DNA of 16,234 nt from positions 1 to 16,234 of the forward strand of contig CALAFU010000041.1 in NCBI GenBank assembly GCA_937891325.1. The letters run 5' to 3'. Positions 6,593 through 12,907 of this stretch are shown here, one piece after another. Source of the stretch: an uncultured Candidatus Melainabacteria bacterium (GTDB lineage: Bacteria > Cyanobacteriota > Vampirovibrionia > Gastranaerophilales > Gastranaerophilaceae). Position 1 is the first letter of the stretch, and every line of letters starts with the position of its first letter. The notes under the pieces are model-generated. The model was not told the origin of the DNA, did not search any database, and was given only the letters and a program-made list of their open reading frames with translations. Made by a program: the position numbers and the translations under genes.

Positions 6593-7502
6593 TTTCTTTT
6601 TTGTCAGCTTTCTTTTTCTTTTTAGAATTTGCCTTAATCATTGCTGTATTCAACTTTTTATACCACAAAGTCCACGCAATTGAACGAATTGGCAAAGTGT
6701 AACAAATTACAAGAGTTGAAACGATTGTACCTACAATCATTTTTGTAATCATCAAAGATGTAATTACAAACGGAACTCCTAAAGTTGTTAGCGCTGTATT
6801 CCAAGAGTTGATTGAATCTGTAAGCATTGGATCAATTAACATTGTAAGTAAGGTCATTACTTGAATTGCTGTCAAAACAAGTTCAAAAACTTTTGGTAGT
6901 AGCCAATAAGTTAAAAATCCGACTAGAGCCAACAAGCCTAAAGTTCCCCAAAAATCTGATTTAACAAGTACCCAGCTACGTTTGAAACATTCTGTTGGAG
7001 TTGCAAATTTTTCAAATGTAAATACTTGGAATATCAAAACTAAGAAAATAAAAATTACTGCACCAAATCCCCACATTGGCGGTAGTAGAGCAATCGAGGT
7101 GAATACCCCAAACAACAACCATAATCCTACAAAATCAGGAACTCTTTTTAGGGCAACTTGTTTATGTGCATTTATATCGTAAATTTTGCCAGATTTTACA
7201 GTATTTTCAGCCATTGAAGAAATTGCAACATAAGCAATCAAGTATTCCCAAAATGCTTTTGCAAAAATTACCAACCCTGGAAGGGTTAAAATTAGAGTAA
7301 TCGGTAAAATTAAAGACGGGTCTGAAATAAAATTTGGAGCATTAAAAGCAAAACCTAAAGACAACCCGAACGCAAGAATTACGCCGAAAAATTGTCCTAA
7401 GACCGGAAAAGTCATATATTTTACGAAGGTTGGCAAGTGTTGTAAATAAATGCCCACCGCTTCTGTAAATGTACCAAACACAGTCTTATTTTCGTTTGCC
7501 AT
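6585..7502 (-). CDS. Multi-pass inner-membrane protein of unknown function
   Basis: The 305 residues include about six hydrophobic segments, roughly 31-53, 64-82, 84-98, 123-162 (probably two), 186-222 and 242-275. A conserved-looking amphipathic stretch (ECFKRSWVLVKSDFWGTLGLLAL, starting at about 171) lies between the third and fourth groups. This FkrSWxLVkxdFW pattern resembles membrane domains found in glycerophosphodiester phosphodiesterase-associated and YciC-like proteins, but I cannot assign it. The C-terminus is a lysine-rich cytosolic tail. The start is supported by GAGGATAACT just upstream of ATG. It is first in the operon with the zinc-ribbon protein and rph. Confidence 0.75.
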   Translation of the reverse strand: MANENKTVFGTFTEAVGIYLQHLPTFVKYMTFPVLGQFFGVILAFGLSLGFAFNAPNFISDPSLILPITLILTLPGLVIFAKAFWEYLIAYVAISSMAENTVKSGKIYDINAHKQVALKRVPDFVGLWLLFGVFTSIALLPPMWGFGAVIFIFLVLIFQVFTFEKFATPTECFKRSWVLVKSDFWGTLGLLALVGFLTYWLLPKVFELVLTAIQVMTLLTMLIDPMLTDSINSWNTALTTLGVPFVITSLMITKMIVGTIVSTLVICYTLPIRSIAWTLWYKKLNTAMIKANSKKKKKADKKENV

Positions 7503-7524
7503 AGTTATCCTCGTAAATTTATTG

Positions 7525-7542
7525 TATAATTATTTTATTATA
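7525..7542. promoter_or_regulatory. Divergent promoter with -10 boxes on both strands
   Basis: TATAAT at 7525-7530 on the plus strand would start the PHP gene with a leader of about 18 nt. The complement of ATTATA at 7537-7542 is a TATAAT on the minus strand that would start the membrane-protein operon with a leader of about 28 nt. The two boxes are only six bases apart, so the two directions probably compete for polymerase. No clear -35 boxes were seen. Confidence 0.5.
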
Positions 7543-7554
7543 AATACGGGAAAT

Positions 7555-8205
7555 ATGAAAATGGATTACAAAGAATTAATTAAGTCTTTTACGAAGGAAA
7601 ATTTTTTAAATAACGTCAATTTACACATTCACACAAAATTTTCAGATGGAGAATTGAGTGTGGAAGAATTGTTAAAACAGGCTCGAGACAAAGGTTTTGA
7701 ATATATCGCGGTAACTGACCACAACACCGTAAACGCATATTTAGAAACTGACCTATTGAACGAAAACTTTGTAATCACAGGCGTTGAATTTGATTGCTGG
7801 TACAAAGGAATTTTCTTCCACCTGTTAGGATACGGCATTGACGTTCATAATGAGGAATTAAAACCATTTTTAGCGAAAAACAAAAAGGAAACGGAAGCCG
7901 ATTGGGTAAGAATTTTTGCTAGACGTGATGTCAAAAAACTTATCAAAGCAATCCACAACGCTGGCGGTATCGCCGTTTTAGCCCACCCAGCTTGCTGTTG
8001 GTGTATTAGCATGGAGAATTTTGTCAAAACGCTTAAAGATATTGGGCTTGACGGTTTAGAGGTTTATTACCCTTACGATAGACATCGCGGAATTATCAAA
8101 TTCCACTCTCGCCACATTATGGAGAAAATTGCAGACAAATACGGCTTAATAAAAACAGGCGGAACTGACTGCCACCACGACCTTACACCACTTAGTCAAT
8201 TATAA
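7555..8205 (+). CDS. Short PHP-domain metal-dependent phosphoesterase (TrpH/RNase AM-like)
   Basis: PHP-domain hydrolases use a multi-metal site. The E. coli relative TrpH (YciV, RNase AM) removes nucleotides from RNA 5' ends. The visible metal ligands are H24 and H26 (NLHIHTKFSDG), D31, H56 (TDHNT), E78 (GVEFD), H89, H144 (LAHP), E169 (GLEVYYP), and D205 with H207 (GGTDCHHD). The full ligand set appears present. At 216 residues it is shorter than typical TrpH (about 280-290), with a reduced insertion between the GYGID segment and LAHP. I chose ATG 7555 because the reading frame upstream lies inside the promoter region and encodes no homologous sequence; 7561 is a possible alternative. Its last 14 bases overlap the end of the convergent rqcH-like gene. 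Confidence 0.82.
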   Translation: MKMDYKELIKSFTKENFLNNVNLHIHTKFSDGELSVEELLKQARDKGFEYIAVTDHNTVNAYLETDLLNENFVITGVEFDCWYKGIFFHLLGYGIDVHNEELKPFLAKNKKETEADWVRIFARRDVKKLIKAIHNAGGIAVLAHPACCWCISMENFVKTLKDIGLDGLEVYYPYDRHRGIIKFHSRHIMEKIADKYGLIKTGGTDCHHDLTPLSQL

Positions 8206-9781
8206 TTTCTTGTTCATTTTTGTAAGTTACATAACCCAAATTTGCGGCAGGTGGTTTGCGTAAATATTTTCGGCGAGTGTAAATTATGCCGATTTTGCTC
8301 GAATTTGCACCTTGAGAATTGTTCTTTGCCAATTTTGCACATTCAAAAATCAACTCGTCATTTGGTTCTTCGCCGTTTGGAAGTTTCAACAAAACGTGAG
8401 AACCCGCGCAATTGTGTGAATGAAACCACATATCATTATCTTTTGCAAGTTTTGAGATTATAAAATCATTTTGCTTGTTATTTTTGCCCACATAAACGGT
8501 AAACCCTTGTATTTCGTGAGTTTCAATATTACTAACTTGTGTTTTTTTAGGGCTTTCCTCTGTTAAAACTTCTTCTTTTATTTCGTTCAAAATTTCATTA
8601 TCGTCTGCAACCTCAATAGTATAAAGCGTTTGAGTGCAATATCCGATTTCGTCTTCAAGCTCTTGTTTTAGTTCTTGAAGTTTTTCTGACGAGCGTTTTG
8701 ATTTGTTATAAAGTTTAAAATATCTGTTGGCATTGTCTTTTAGAGTTTTTGTTTCGTCTAAATCAATCGTAATCTCTTGATTTGTTTCCCAATCTGCCAA
8801 TGTGCAAGTTTTTGAATATTCTTTTAAATTATACAAATTTGCCATAATCAAATCGCCGTATTTACGGTATTTTTCAGCATTTTTTTCTTTTTGCAATTGA
8901 CGATTAATTTTATCCAGCGAATTTTTTGCCTTCTTCAATCTATGTTGAATATTTGTCGATAATTTTGTTTTCAGATTAGACAAAATTTCTTTGTTTTGAT
9001 GATATGCAAAATAGTTGTCAATCATAGCGTTTACAGACTCTTGCGGAATACCTGTCAAAATTTTACTGAACAAAGAATATTTTGAATAATCTTCGCTAAT
9101 TACAGGCGAAAGGTGCTTCAATTCTAGAAAATCTTTGATTGTTTCCAAATCCTGCCCTTCGCACATTTTTGCAAAAGGTTTTGAAAATCCATAAAAATCG
9201 TCCGCTAGCAAATCAAAATTAATTTGTCCGAAGTAGCTCAAGAAATCTCGTTTGTTTTGTTTCGGTGGATAAATATATGGAACATTTCCGCGCATTTCCC
9301 TATCTCGGCTCTTTTCAGAACCGACGTTATGCGCACAACCCAAAATCATATTCGTATCAGTTGAATACAAAACGATATTAGAATGTTTGCCCATAAGCTC
9401 AAAAGCCAAGCATAATTGGATTTTTTCTGATAATTCGTTATAGGCTTCGATATAAATTTCTAAAATTCTTTCGTAGAAAGGTTGTTCAATTCTGCAAATT
9501 TTAGCACTTTCAACATATTTTCTCAAAAGCATACAAAACATTGGCGGTTGTTTGGGAATTTCCAAGTATCTTTTCGCCTCGTTTTCTTTGCTCATAAAGC
9601 AAACATGATGCAAATTTGGAGTAATATTCGCGTAAAATTTTCGAGTTTCGCCGTTATTTCTTAGCGTGAAAATAAATTCTCTACGAGTCGGTTGCTGAAC
9701 CTTTTGAATTCTAGCGCCTGTAAAAAAGTCTGAATTTTCTTCAACAAAAGCCTTCAAGGTTAAATTATCAAAATACATCAT
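8192..9781 (-). CDS. rqcH: RqcH/NFACT ribosome-quality-control protein
   Basis: RqcH (Rqc2/NEMF family, also called FbpA) binds 60S/50S subunits blocked by nascent peptidyl-tRNA and directs C-terminal alanine tailing. Counting from M1 at 9781, the 529 residues hold NFACT-N (YFDNLTLKAFVEE, RIQKVQQP, PPMFCMLLRKYVE, FELMGKHSNIVLY at about 127-139), a central helix-hairpin and coiled coil (about 260-380), and a C-terminal NFACT-R domain with DMWFHSHNCAGSHVLL (starting about 450). The DR pair known to be needed for tailing in Bacillus RqcH aligns with E104-R105 here, a conservative change. ATG 9781 is preferred to 9808 because AGAGG lies eight bases before it and family members begin at this point. 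It is last in the def-fmt-aroH operon. Confidence 0.9.
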   Translation of the reverse strand: MMYFDNLTLKAFVEENSDFFTGARIQKVQQPTRREFIFTLRNNGETRKFYANITPNLHHVCFMSKENEAKRYLEIPKQPPMFCMLLRKYVESAKICRIEQPFYERILEIYIEAYNELSEKIQLCLAFELMGKHSNIVLYSTDTNMILGCAHNVGSEKSRDREMRGNVPYIYPPKQNKRDFLSYFGQINFDLLADDFYGFSKPFAKMCEGQDLETIKDFLELKHLSPVISEDYSKYSLFSKILTGIPQESVNAMIDNYFAYHQNKEILSNLKTKLSTNIQHRLKKAKNSLDKINRQLQKEKNAEKYRKYGDLIMANLYNLKEYSKTCTLADWETNQEITIDLDETKTLKDNANRYFKLYNKSKRSSEKLQELKQELEDEIGYCTQTLYTIEVADDNEILNEIKEEVLTEESPKKTQVSNIETHEIQGFTVYVGKNNKQNDFIISKLAKDNDMWFHSHNCAGSHVLLKLPNGEEPNDELIFECAKLAKNNSQGANSSKIGIIYTRRKYLRKPPAANLGYVTYKNEQEIIID

Positions 9782-9785
9782 AATT

Positions 9786-10136
9786 TTAGCCTCTAAGTTT
9801 TTCAGCACCCTTTAAATATACAAACTCAGGTTCAAAATTTTCACCACAATTTACAACAAGCATTACACGCAAGCACATTGGCAAAGAATTTGGAACATCA
9901 AGTTCGTGATGACACATCATTGCAACTTTTTTCCAGCCAAAATCTAAACGAGCGAATTTTGCAGGAAATGCCGCATTCAAATCTTTTGTTACTGTAAAAA
10001 ATACGTGCGAAATATCAGCTTCTTCAATATTATTTTTTTCTACAAGTTCAGTCAAAAGCTCTAAAGTCGCGTCTTTTAGCGAATCTTCTGTGTTTGCATC
10101 AACTGTAATTGCACCTCTTATACCTTTTGAAATCAT
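9786..10136 (-). CDS. aroH: AroH-type chorismate mutase
   Basis: This monofunctional chorismate mutase converts chorismate to prephenate for phenylalanine and tyrosine synthesis. It is the trimeric pseudo-alpha/beta-barrel AroH class best known from Bacillus subtilis. At 116 residues it is slightly shorter than the Bacillus enzyme (127). All key active-site residues line up at nearly identical positions: R7 (GIRGA), F57, R63, C75, E78 (CHHELD), R90 (CLRVM) and Y107 (FVYLKG). The ATGA overlap of four bases with fmt implies coupled translation. No other aromatic amino acid genes are in the window, so its place between fmt and rqcH is a lineage-specific arrangement rather than a pathway operon. 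Confidence 0.95.
   Translation of the reverse strand: MISKGIRGAITVDANTEDSLKDATLELLTELVEKNNIEEADISHVFFTVTKDLNAAFPAKFARLDFGWKKVAMMCHHELDVPNSLPMCLRVMLVVNCGENFEPEFVYLKGAEKLRG
9790..9794 (-). promoter_or_regulatory. Ribosome-binding site that decides the rqcH start
   Basis: The minus-strand AGAGG lies inside the last codons of aroH, eight bases before ATG 9781 and only two bases before the aroH stop codon. It favours this start over the in-frame ATG at 9808, which would lie inside aroH and has no such site. Confidence 0.7.
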
Positions 10137-11056
10137 TTGTTTTTAACTCCGTTATACCAATCTCTTGCCGGCATTTCGCCTTTACCTTCCGGTTTAACCT
10201 TCATCAATAAAAGGCTTCCTTCACCACAAGCAACTTCAACACCTTGTTTTGTAACGTTTATAAACTCACCCGCTTTACCTTTGCCAGATTCTACACGAGT
10301 TTCAAGCACCTTGATAATTTTATCATTAAACATAAAATATGCGCTTGGGCATTGATAAATACCTCTTACAAGGTTGTGAATTTCTTGCGCTGATTTTGTC
10401 CAATCAATTTTACATTCTTCCTTTGTAAGTTTATTTGCCATACAAACGCCGTCTTCACATTGTTTTTCAGGTGTCAAGGTTTTATCAACCAAGCCAACAA
10501 GTGTTTTTTCAAGCATTTCAGGTGATTTTTCACTTACAATATCAAACAATTGAACACAGTTCAAAGTGTCTGTAATCTCGATTGGTTCACGCATACAAAC
10601 ATCGCCACAATCCAAACCAAGTTCAGTTATCATTGTGCAAATACCTGTTTCTTTATCACCATTAATAATTGCTCGTTGCAATGGGTTAGCACCTCTGTAA
10701 CGTGGTAATAGTGAGGCATGCAAGTTAATTGTTTCGTATTTTGGAATATCCAAAACCTCTTGTGACAAAATTTGTCCAAAAGCAAAGGTTACGAAGAAAT
10801 CCGGTTCAAGTTTTTTCAATTCTTCTTGAATTTCAGGTTCTTTTCTAATTGATTTTGGTTGGAACACAGGCAAATTATGCTCTAATGCACACTGTTTGAT
10901 AGGCGACATTGTTAATTTATGTCCGCGTCCTGCAGGTTTGTCAGGTTGAGTTACAACCGCCATAACCTCGATTTTGTCTGAATTTATTAAATATTCTAAT
11001 GATTTTAAGGCAATTTTTGGAGTGCCGAAAAATACAACTTTAATCTTATTTGTCAT
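10133..11056 (-). CDS. fmt: Methionyl-tRNA formyltransferase
   Basis: Fmt adds a formyl group from 10-formyltetrahydrofolate to initiator Met-tRNA. The 307 residues include the N-terminal formyltransferase Rossmann domain with VVFFGTP (7-13) and VTQPDKPAGRGHKL (35-48). NLHASLLPRYRGANPLQRAI (111-130) follows, with catalytic N111 and H113, then GLDCGDV with catalytic D149. A C-terminal OB-like tRNA-binding domain (about 205-300) contains IDWTKSAQEIHNLVRG. Length and order are those of the family. The start codon lies 11 bases inside the end of def and has no strong ribosome site of its own, so it is probably translated by coupling to def, the enzyme that removes the group Fmt adds. Confidence 0.96.
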   Translation of the reverse strand: MTNKIKVVFFGTPKIALKSLEYLINSDKIEVMAVVTQPDKPAGRGHKLTMSPIKQCALEHNLPVFQPKSIRKEPEIQEELKKLEPDFFVTFAFGQILSQEVLDIPKYETINLHASLLPRYRGANPLQRAIINGDKETGICTMITELGLDCGDVCMREPIEITDTLNCVQLFDIVSEKSPEMLEKTLVGLVDKTLTPEKQCEDGVCMANKLTKEECKIDWTKSAQEIHNLVRGIYQCPSAYFMFNDKIIKVLETRVESGKGKAGEFINVTKQGVEVACGEGSLLLMKVKPEGKGEMPARDWYNGVKNK

Positions 11057-11663
11057 CTTCGTCTTGTTCTTCTGTTTCTTCAGTTGTGTCTACTGCTTCT
11101 AATAATTCTTCAATTTTTGCTTGTAATTCAGGTTCTTCAAGCATTTTGTCAACTTGTAATGGTGGCAAATTGTGTTCCTTTAAAGTTTCTTCAGCATCAA
11201 AACGGTTCAACGCATGGTCTACAAAAAGAATTCCGTCCAAATGGTCATTTTCGTGTTGAATACAACGAGCTAAAAGTGAGCCGTCATGCGCTTCTAAAAC
11301 GAAAGAGCGACCTTTTCTATCCATTGCTTTAACCATAACATCGCTATAACGACGAACTTCTGTATAAGCCTCAGGGAAACTCAAGCAACCCTCATTACTA
11401 ATTGTAGCACCTGATTTTTTAATGATTTTAGGGTTAATAAACACCATTGGGTTCAAAGGTTGGTCACCTGTTGAAACGTCAACTACAAAAACTCTATAAT
11501 TTTCACCAATTTGAGGAGCAGCCAAGCCCACACCGTTTTCAGCGTACATTGTATCTAGCAAATCAGTAACCAAATCTTGAATTTTTTTAGATACCTTATG
11601 AACTTCTTTGGCTTTTTCTCTTAAAAATGGATCACCAAACTTTACAACTTTTCTAATTGACAT
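11046..11663 (-). CDS. def: Peptide deformylase with acidic C-terminal tail
   Basis: This metalloenzyme removes the formyl group from nascent N-terminal methionine. All three signature motifs are present: GVGLAAPQ (44-51), EGCLSFP (91-97) with metal ligand C93, and QHENDHLDG (136-144), in which H137 and H141 bind metal and E138 is catalytic. The 205 residues exceed the compact family core (about 165-170). The extra part is a helical, strongly acidic tail (about 170-205, ending EETEEQDEDDK). The start is supported by AGAGG seven bases upstream on the minus strand. It is first in the def-fmt-aroH-rqcH operon and is driven by the promoter at 11696-11723. Confidence 0.96.
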   Translation of the reverse strand: MSIRKVVKFGDPFLREKAKEVHKVSKKIQDLVTDLLDTMYAENGVGLAAPQIGENYRVFVVDVSTGDQPLNPMVFINPKIIKKSGATISNEGCLSFPEAYTEVRRYSDVMVKAMDRKGRSFVLEAHDGSLLARCIQHENDHLDGILFVDHALNRFDAEETLKEHNLPPLQVDKMLEEPELQAKIEELLEAVDTTEETEEQDEDDK

Positions 11664-11695
11664 GTTAAAACCTCTATAATTTTTCTCTTTTCTTA

Positions 11696-11723
11696 ATTAT
11701 ATCACACATAAATTTAATTACAA
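11696..11723 (-). promoter_or_regulatory. Sigma-70-type promoter of the def operon
   Basis: On the minus strand TTGTAA (complement of 11718-11723) and TATAAT (complement of 11696-11701) are separated by 16 bases, with a TGTGA stretch before the -10 box. The predicted start lies near 11689, giving a leader of about 26 nt that contains the def ribosome site. This is the best-formed promoter in the window. Confidence 0.75.
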
Positions 11724-11780
11724 AATGCCGTTTTTATTGAGTTTTAGAGATAATGGTTAAGTTTTGTAACAAAAATCCAC

Positions 11781-11888
11781 ATGTCTGAAATCCGACCTTA
11801 CAAAAATACTTTATATAAGTACGAGAGATATTTAAAAGAGTTAATTAAGAAGAAGAAAGTTTTATACAACACACACACTACACACTAA
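11781..11888 (+). CDS. Probable small basic protein (35 aa), unknown function
   Basis: An ATG-initiated frame starts MSEIRPYKNTLYKYERY and continues as a lysine-rich helix (KELIKKKKVLY at about 19-29), ending in NTHTTH before TAA. The composition, alternating aromatic and charged residues with a basic helix, looks coding rather than random. It lies on the opposite strand to both neighbouring genes and is followed 47 bases later by a strong plus-strand terminator that no other gene explains. No convincing ribosome-binding site is seen, so the evidence is indirect. Alternatively the transcript is a small RNA running to 11967. The 363-base gap between def and the next gene is otherwise filled by the def promoter and two terminators. 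Confidence 0.5.
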   Translation: MSEIRPYKNTLYKYERYLKELIKKKKVLYNTHTTH

Positions 11889-11935
11889 CCTACCACACAC
11901 TAACCTTCTACACGAGGAATTACAAAAAAAATTCC

Positions 11936-11967
11936 AAAACCACTTTATTCATAAGTGGTTTTTTTTT
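11936..11967 (+). terminator. Orphan plus-strand terminator after the 35-aa frame
   Basis: A ten-pair stem (AAAACCACTT, 11936-11945, with 11953-11962), with a seven-base loop, runs into nine consecutive T residues (11959-11967). It is asymmetric and typical of a plus-strand intrinsic terminator. Just upstream, GGAATT and AATTCC form a smaller hairpin. It implies a transcript starting somewhere within 11700-11900. Confidence 0.8.
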
Positions 11968-11992
11968 GCCGATTTTATTAGTATTATTTTAT

Positions 11993-12025
11993 AAAAAACG
12001 GCTTTGATAAATCAAAGCCGTTTTT
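11993..12025 (-). terminator. Terminator of the 183-aa gene
   Basis: CGGCTTTGAT (11999-12008) pairs with ATCAAAGCCG (12011-12020) around a two-base loop. A-run 11993-11998 supplies the U-tail on the minus strand. The T5 at 12021-12025 would also serve the plus strand. The hairpin begins immediately after the stop codon at 12027. Confidence 0.85.
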
Positions 12026-12026
12026 A

Positions 12027-12578
12027 CTAATCTTCTTTTACTCTACCTTTACCTTTATGGACATCATAATAGCCATTCCAAAAACTTGGATTGTCTCTTC
12101 CTATAAGAGTAGTATCACCCTTATTTTGCTTTACCTCATTATTACCTGAAACAAAAACTTTATTTGTATTTGAATGGGTATGCTCTGATTTACGCCCGCT
12201 ATTTACATCATCATAAAATTCTACAAGATCAAGATGTCCATCGTCTTGAGACATATCGACTTTTGTATTTCTACAACCATTAAATTTGTAAGTATCAGAT
12301 TCATCAGTTCCTGTAACCTCAGCACCATTAAGTCTATAGAAATCAACCGATTTACTAGTATGATGTATTGTACCATATTTGTTTGTTACTTGACTGCTAT
12401 GTTTTTTTACTTCAACACAAGATTCATTTTTTTCTGCTTGGTTTGGATAAACAACCTTAGTACCATTATTTAAAAATACACTGTTTAATTCTTTACCATC
12501 TTGCTTGATTACTTCTGATTTTTGTACATCTTGTTTATTAAAACGTACACCACCAATATTGATATTATTATCTGTCAT
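12027..12578 (-). CDS. Unknown hydrophilic protein (183 aa) downstream of a CACAT repeat
   Basis: I do not recognise this protein. It is hydrophilic, rich in N, D, K, S, T and G, with no signal peptide or membrane segment. Short alternating hydrophobic/polar stretches such as SVFLNNGTKVVYPNQ (33-47), DTYKFNG (95-101), DLVEFYDD (117-124), NKVFVSGNNEV (139-149) and DTTLIG (155-160) suggest beta-strand repeats, perhaps a small solenoid. The C-terminus has an aromatic patch (PSFWNGYYDVHKGKG, 164-178). Two cysteines are present (54 and 102). The start is supported by AAGGAG five bases upstream on the minus strand. It is a single-gene unit with its own promoter and terminator, and an 11-copy pentanucleotide repeat lies just upstream of the promoter. 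It is probably lineage-specific. Confidence 0.75.
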   Translation of the reverse strand: MTDNNINIGGVRFNKQDVQKSEVIKQDGKELNSVFLNNGTKVVYPNQAEKNESCVEVKKHSSQVTNKYGTIHHTSKSVDFYRLNGAEVTGTDESDTYKFNGCRNTKVDMSQDDGHLDLVEFYDDVNSGRKSEHTHSNTNKVFVSGNNEVKQNKGDTTLIGRDNPSFWNGYYDVHKGKGRVKED

Positions 12579-12615
12579 AGCTTCTCCTTTTTCTTGTACT
12601 AATTATTTAAGTGTA

Positions 12616-12643
12616 ATTATAACAAAAAATTGCCAAACTCAAG
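12616..12643 (-). promoter_or_regulatory. Likely promoter of the 183-aa gene
   Basis: The minus-strand -10 box TATAAT is the complement of 12616-12621. A weak -35 (CTTGAG, complement of 12638-12643) sits 16 bases away. The expected start is near 12609, giving a leader of about 30 nt. The CACAT repeat begins 12 bases upstream of the -35 position. Confidence 0.45.
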
Positions 12644-12655
12644 TATAATGCCCCT

Positions 12656-12710
12656 CACATCACATCACATCACATCACATCACATCACATCACATCACAT
12701 CACATCACAT
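12656..12710. repeat. Pentanucleotide tandem repeat (CACAT)11
   Basis: Eleven perfect, uninterrupted copies of CACAT (ATGTG on the minus strand) are followed by a partial CAT. Perfect short repeats of this length are prone to slipped-strand changes in copy number. The unit is not a multiple of three, but the tract is non-coding. It is placed directly upstream of the promoter of the 183-aa gene, where length changes would alter the spacing of any upstream contact. The 329-base gap between this gene and pnp also holds two hairpins and no credible gene. Confidence 0.97.
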
Positions 12711-12791
12711 CATATAGTGATTATAGCTGGGCTTTAGCTGTTTTAAAAAATTTATTTACATTTTGTTACAGTTGGGATTTTGTTGAGTTTT

Positions 12792-12819
12792 AAAGATACC
12801 GCAACAAGTGCGGTATGAC
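12792..12819 (+). repeat. Dispersed hairpin repeat with AAGTGCGGT core, intact copy
   Basis: ATACCGCA (12796-12803), ACAAG loop and TGCGGTAT (12809-12816) form a perfect eight-pair hairpin followed by GAC. It is nearly identical over 28 bases to 5572-5599. The left flank GTTTTAAAGATA resembles 11741-11752, which lacks the hairpin. Confidence 0.75.
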
Positions 12820-12842
12820 GTAAAAGTAATTGATATTTTTAC

Positions 12843-12881
12843 ACCAAGTGCGGTTGGGATTTTATCCCAACCGCACTTGGT
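12843..12881 (-). terminator. 18-bp hairpin at the pnp 3' end with an inverted pair of AAGTGCGGT
   Basis: The arms 12843-12860 and 12864-12881 are perfectly complementary with a TTT loop. Each arm contains the 9-mer AAGTGCGGT, at 12846-12854 direct and 12870-12878 inverted. It sits 27 bases beyond the pnp stop and probably ends or stabilises that mRNA. The T-rich flank lies on the plus-strand side (TTGTTTTATTTTG), not on the pnp side, so it is not a textbook terminator for pnp. Confidence 0.6.
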
Positions 12882-12907
12882 TGTTTTATTTTGTTTTAGC
12901 AATCAAA

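Noticed and set aside
7450..7554. Upstream start for the PHP protein giving 35 extra residues
   Set aside because: That segment lies inside the start of the divergent membrane-protein gene and its promoter, encodes a hydrophobic stretch foreign to PHP proteins, and would predate the -10 box at 7525.
9782..9808. Longer rqcH start at 9808
   Set aside because: The nine extra residues lie inside aroH and lack family similarity, while ATG 9781 has AGAGG at good spacing.
12656..12710. CRISPR array or origin-type iterons in the CACAT tract
   Set aside because: The unit is five bases with no spacers, so it is a simple tandem repeat. There are no cas genes, and no DnaA boxes or replication genes nearby.
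12648..12737. Plus-strand frame reading through the CACAT repeat (29 codons, MPLTSHHITSHH...)
   Set aside because: It has no ribosome-binding site, its content is just the repeat translated, and the ATG overlaps a TATAAT sequence. It would only matter if relatives conserve it.
5586..12878. Horizontal transfer of DNA from Haemophilus/Pasteurellaceae because of AAGTGCGGT
   Set aside because: The neighbouring genes do not look Pasteurellaceae-like and two copies are one repeat element. The match is reported as an observation about a motif, not as evidence of origin.
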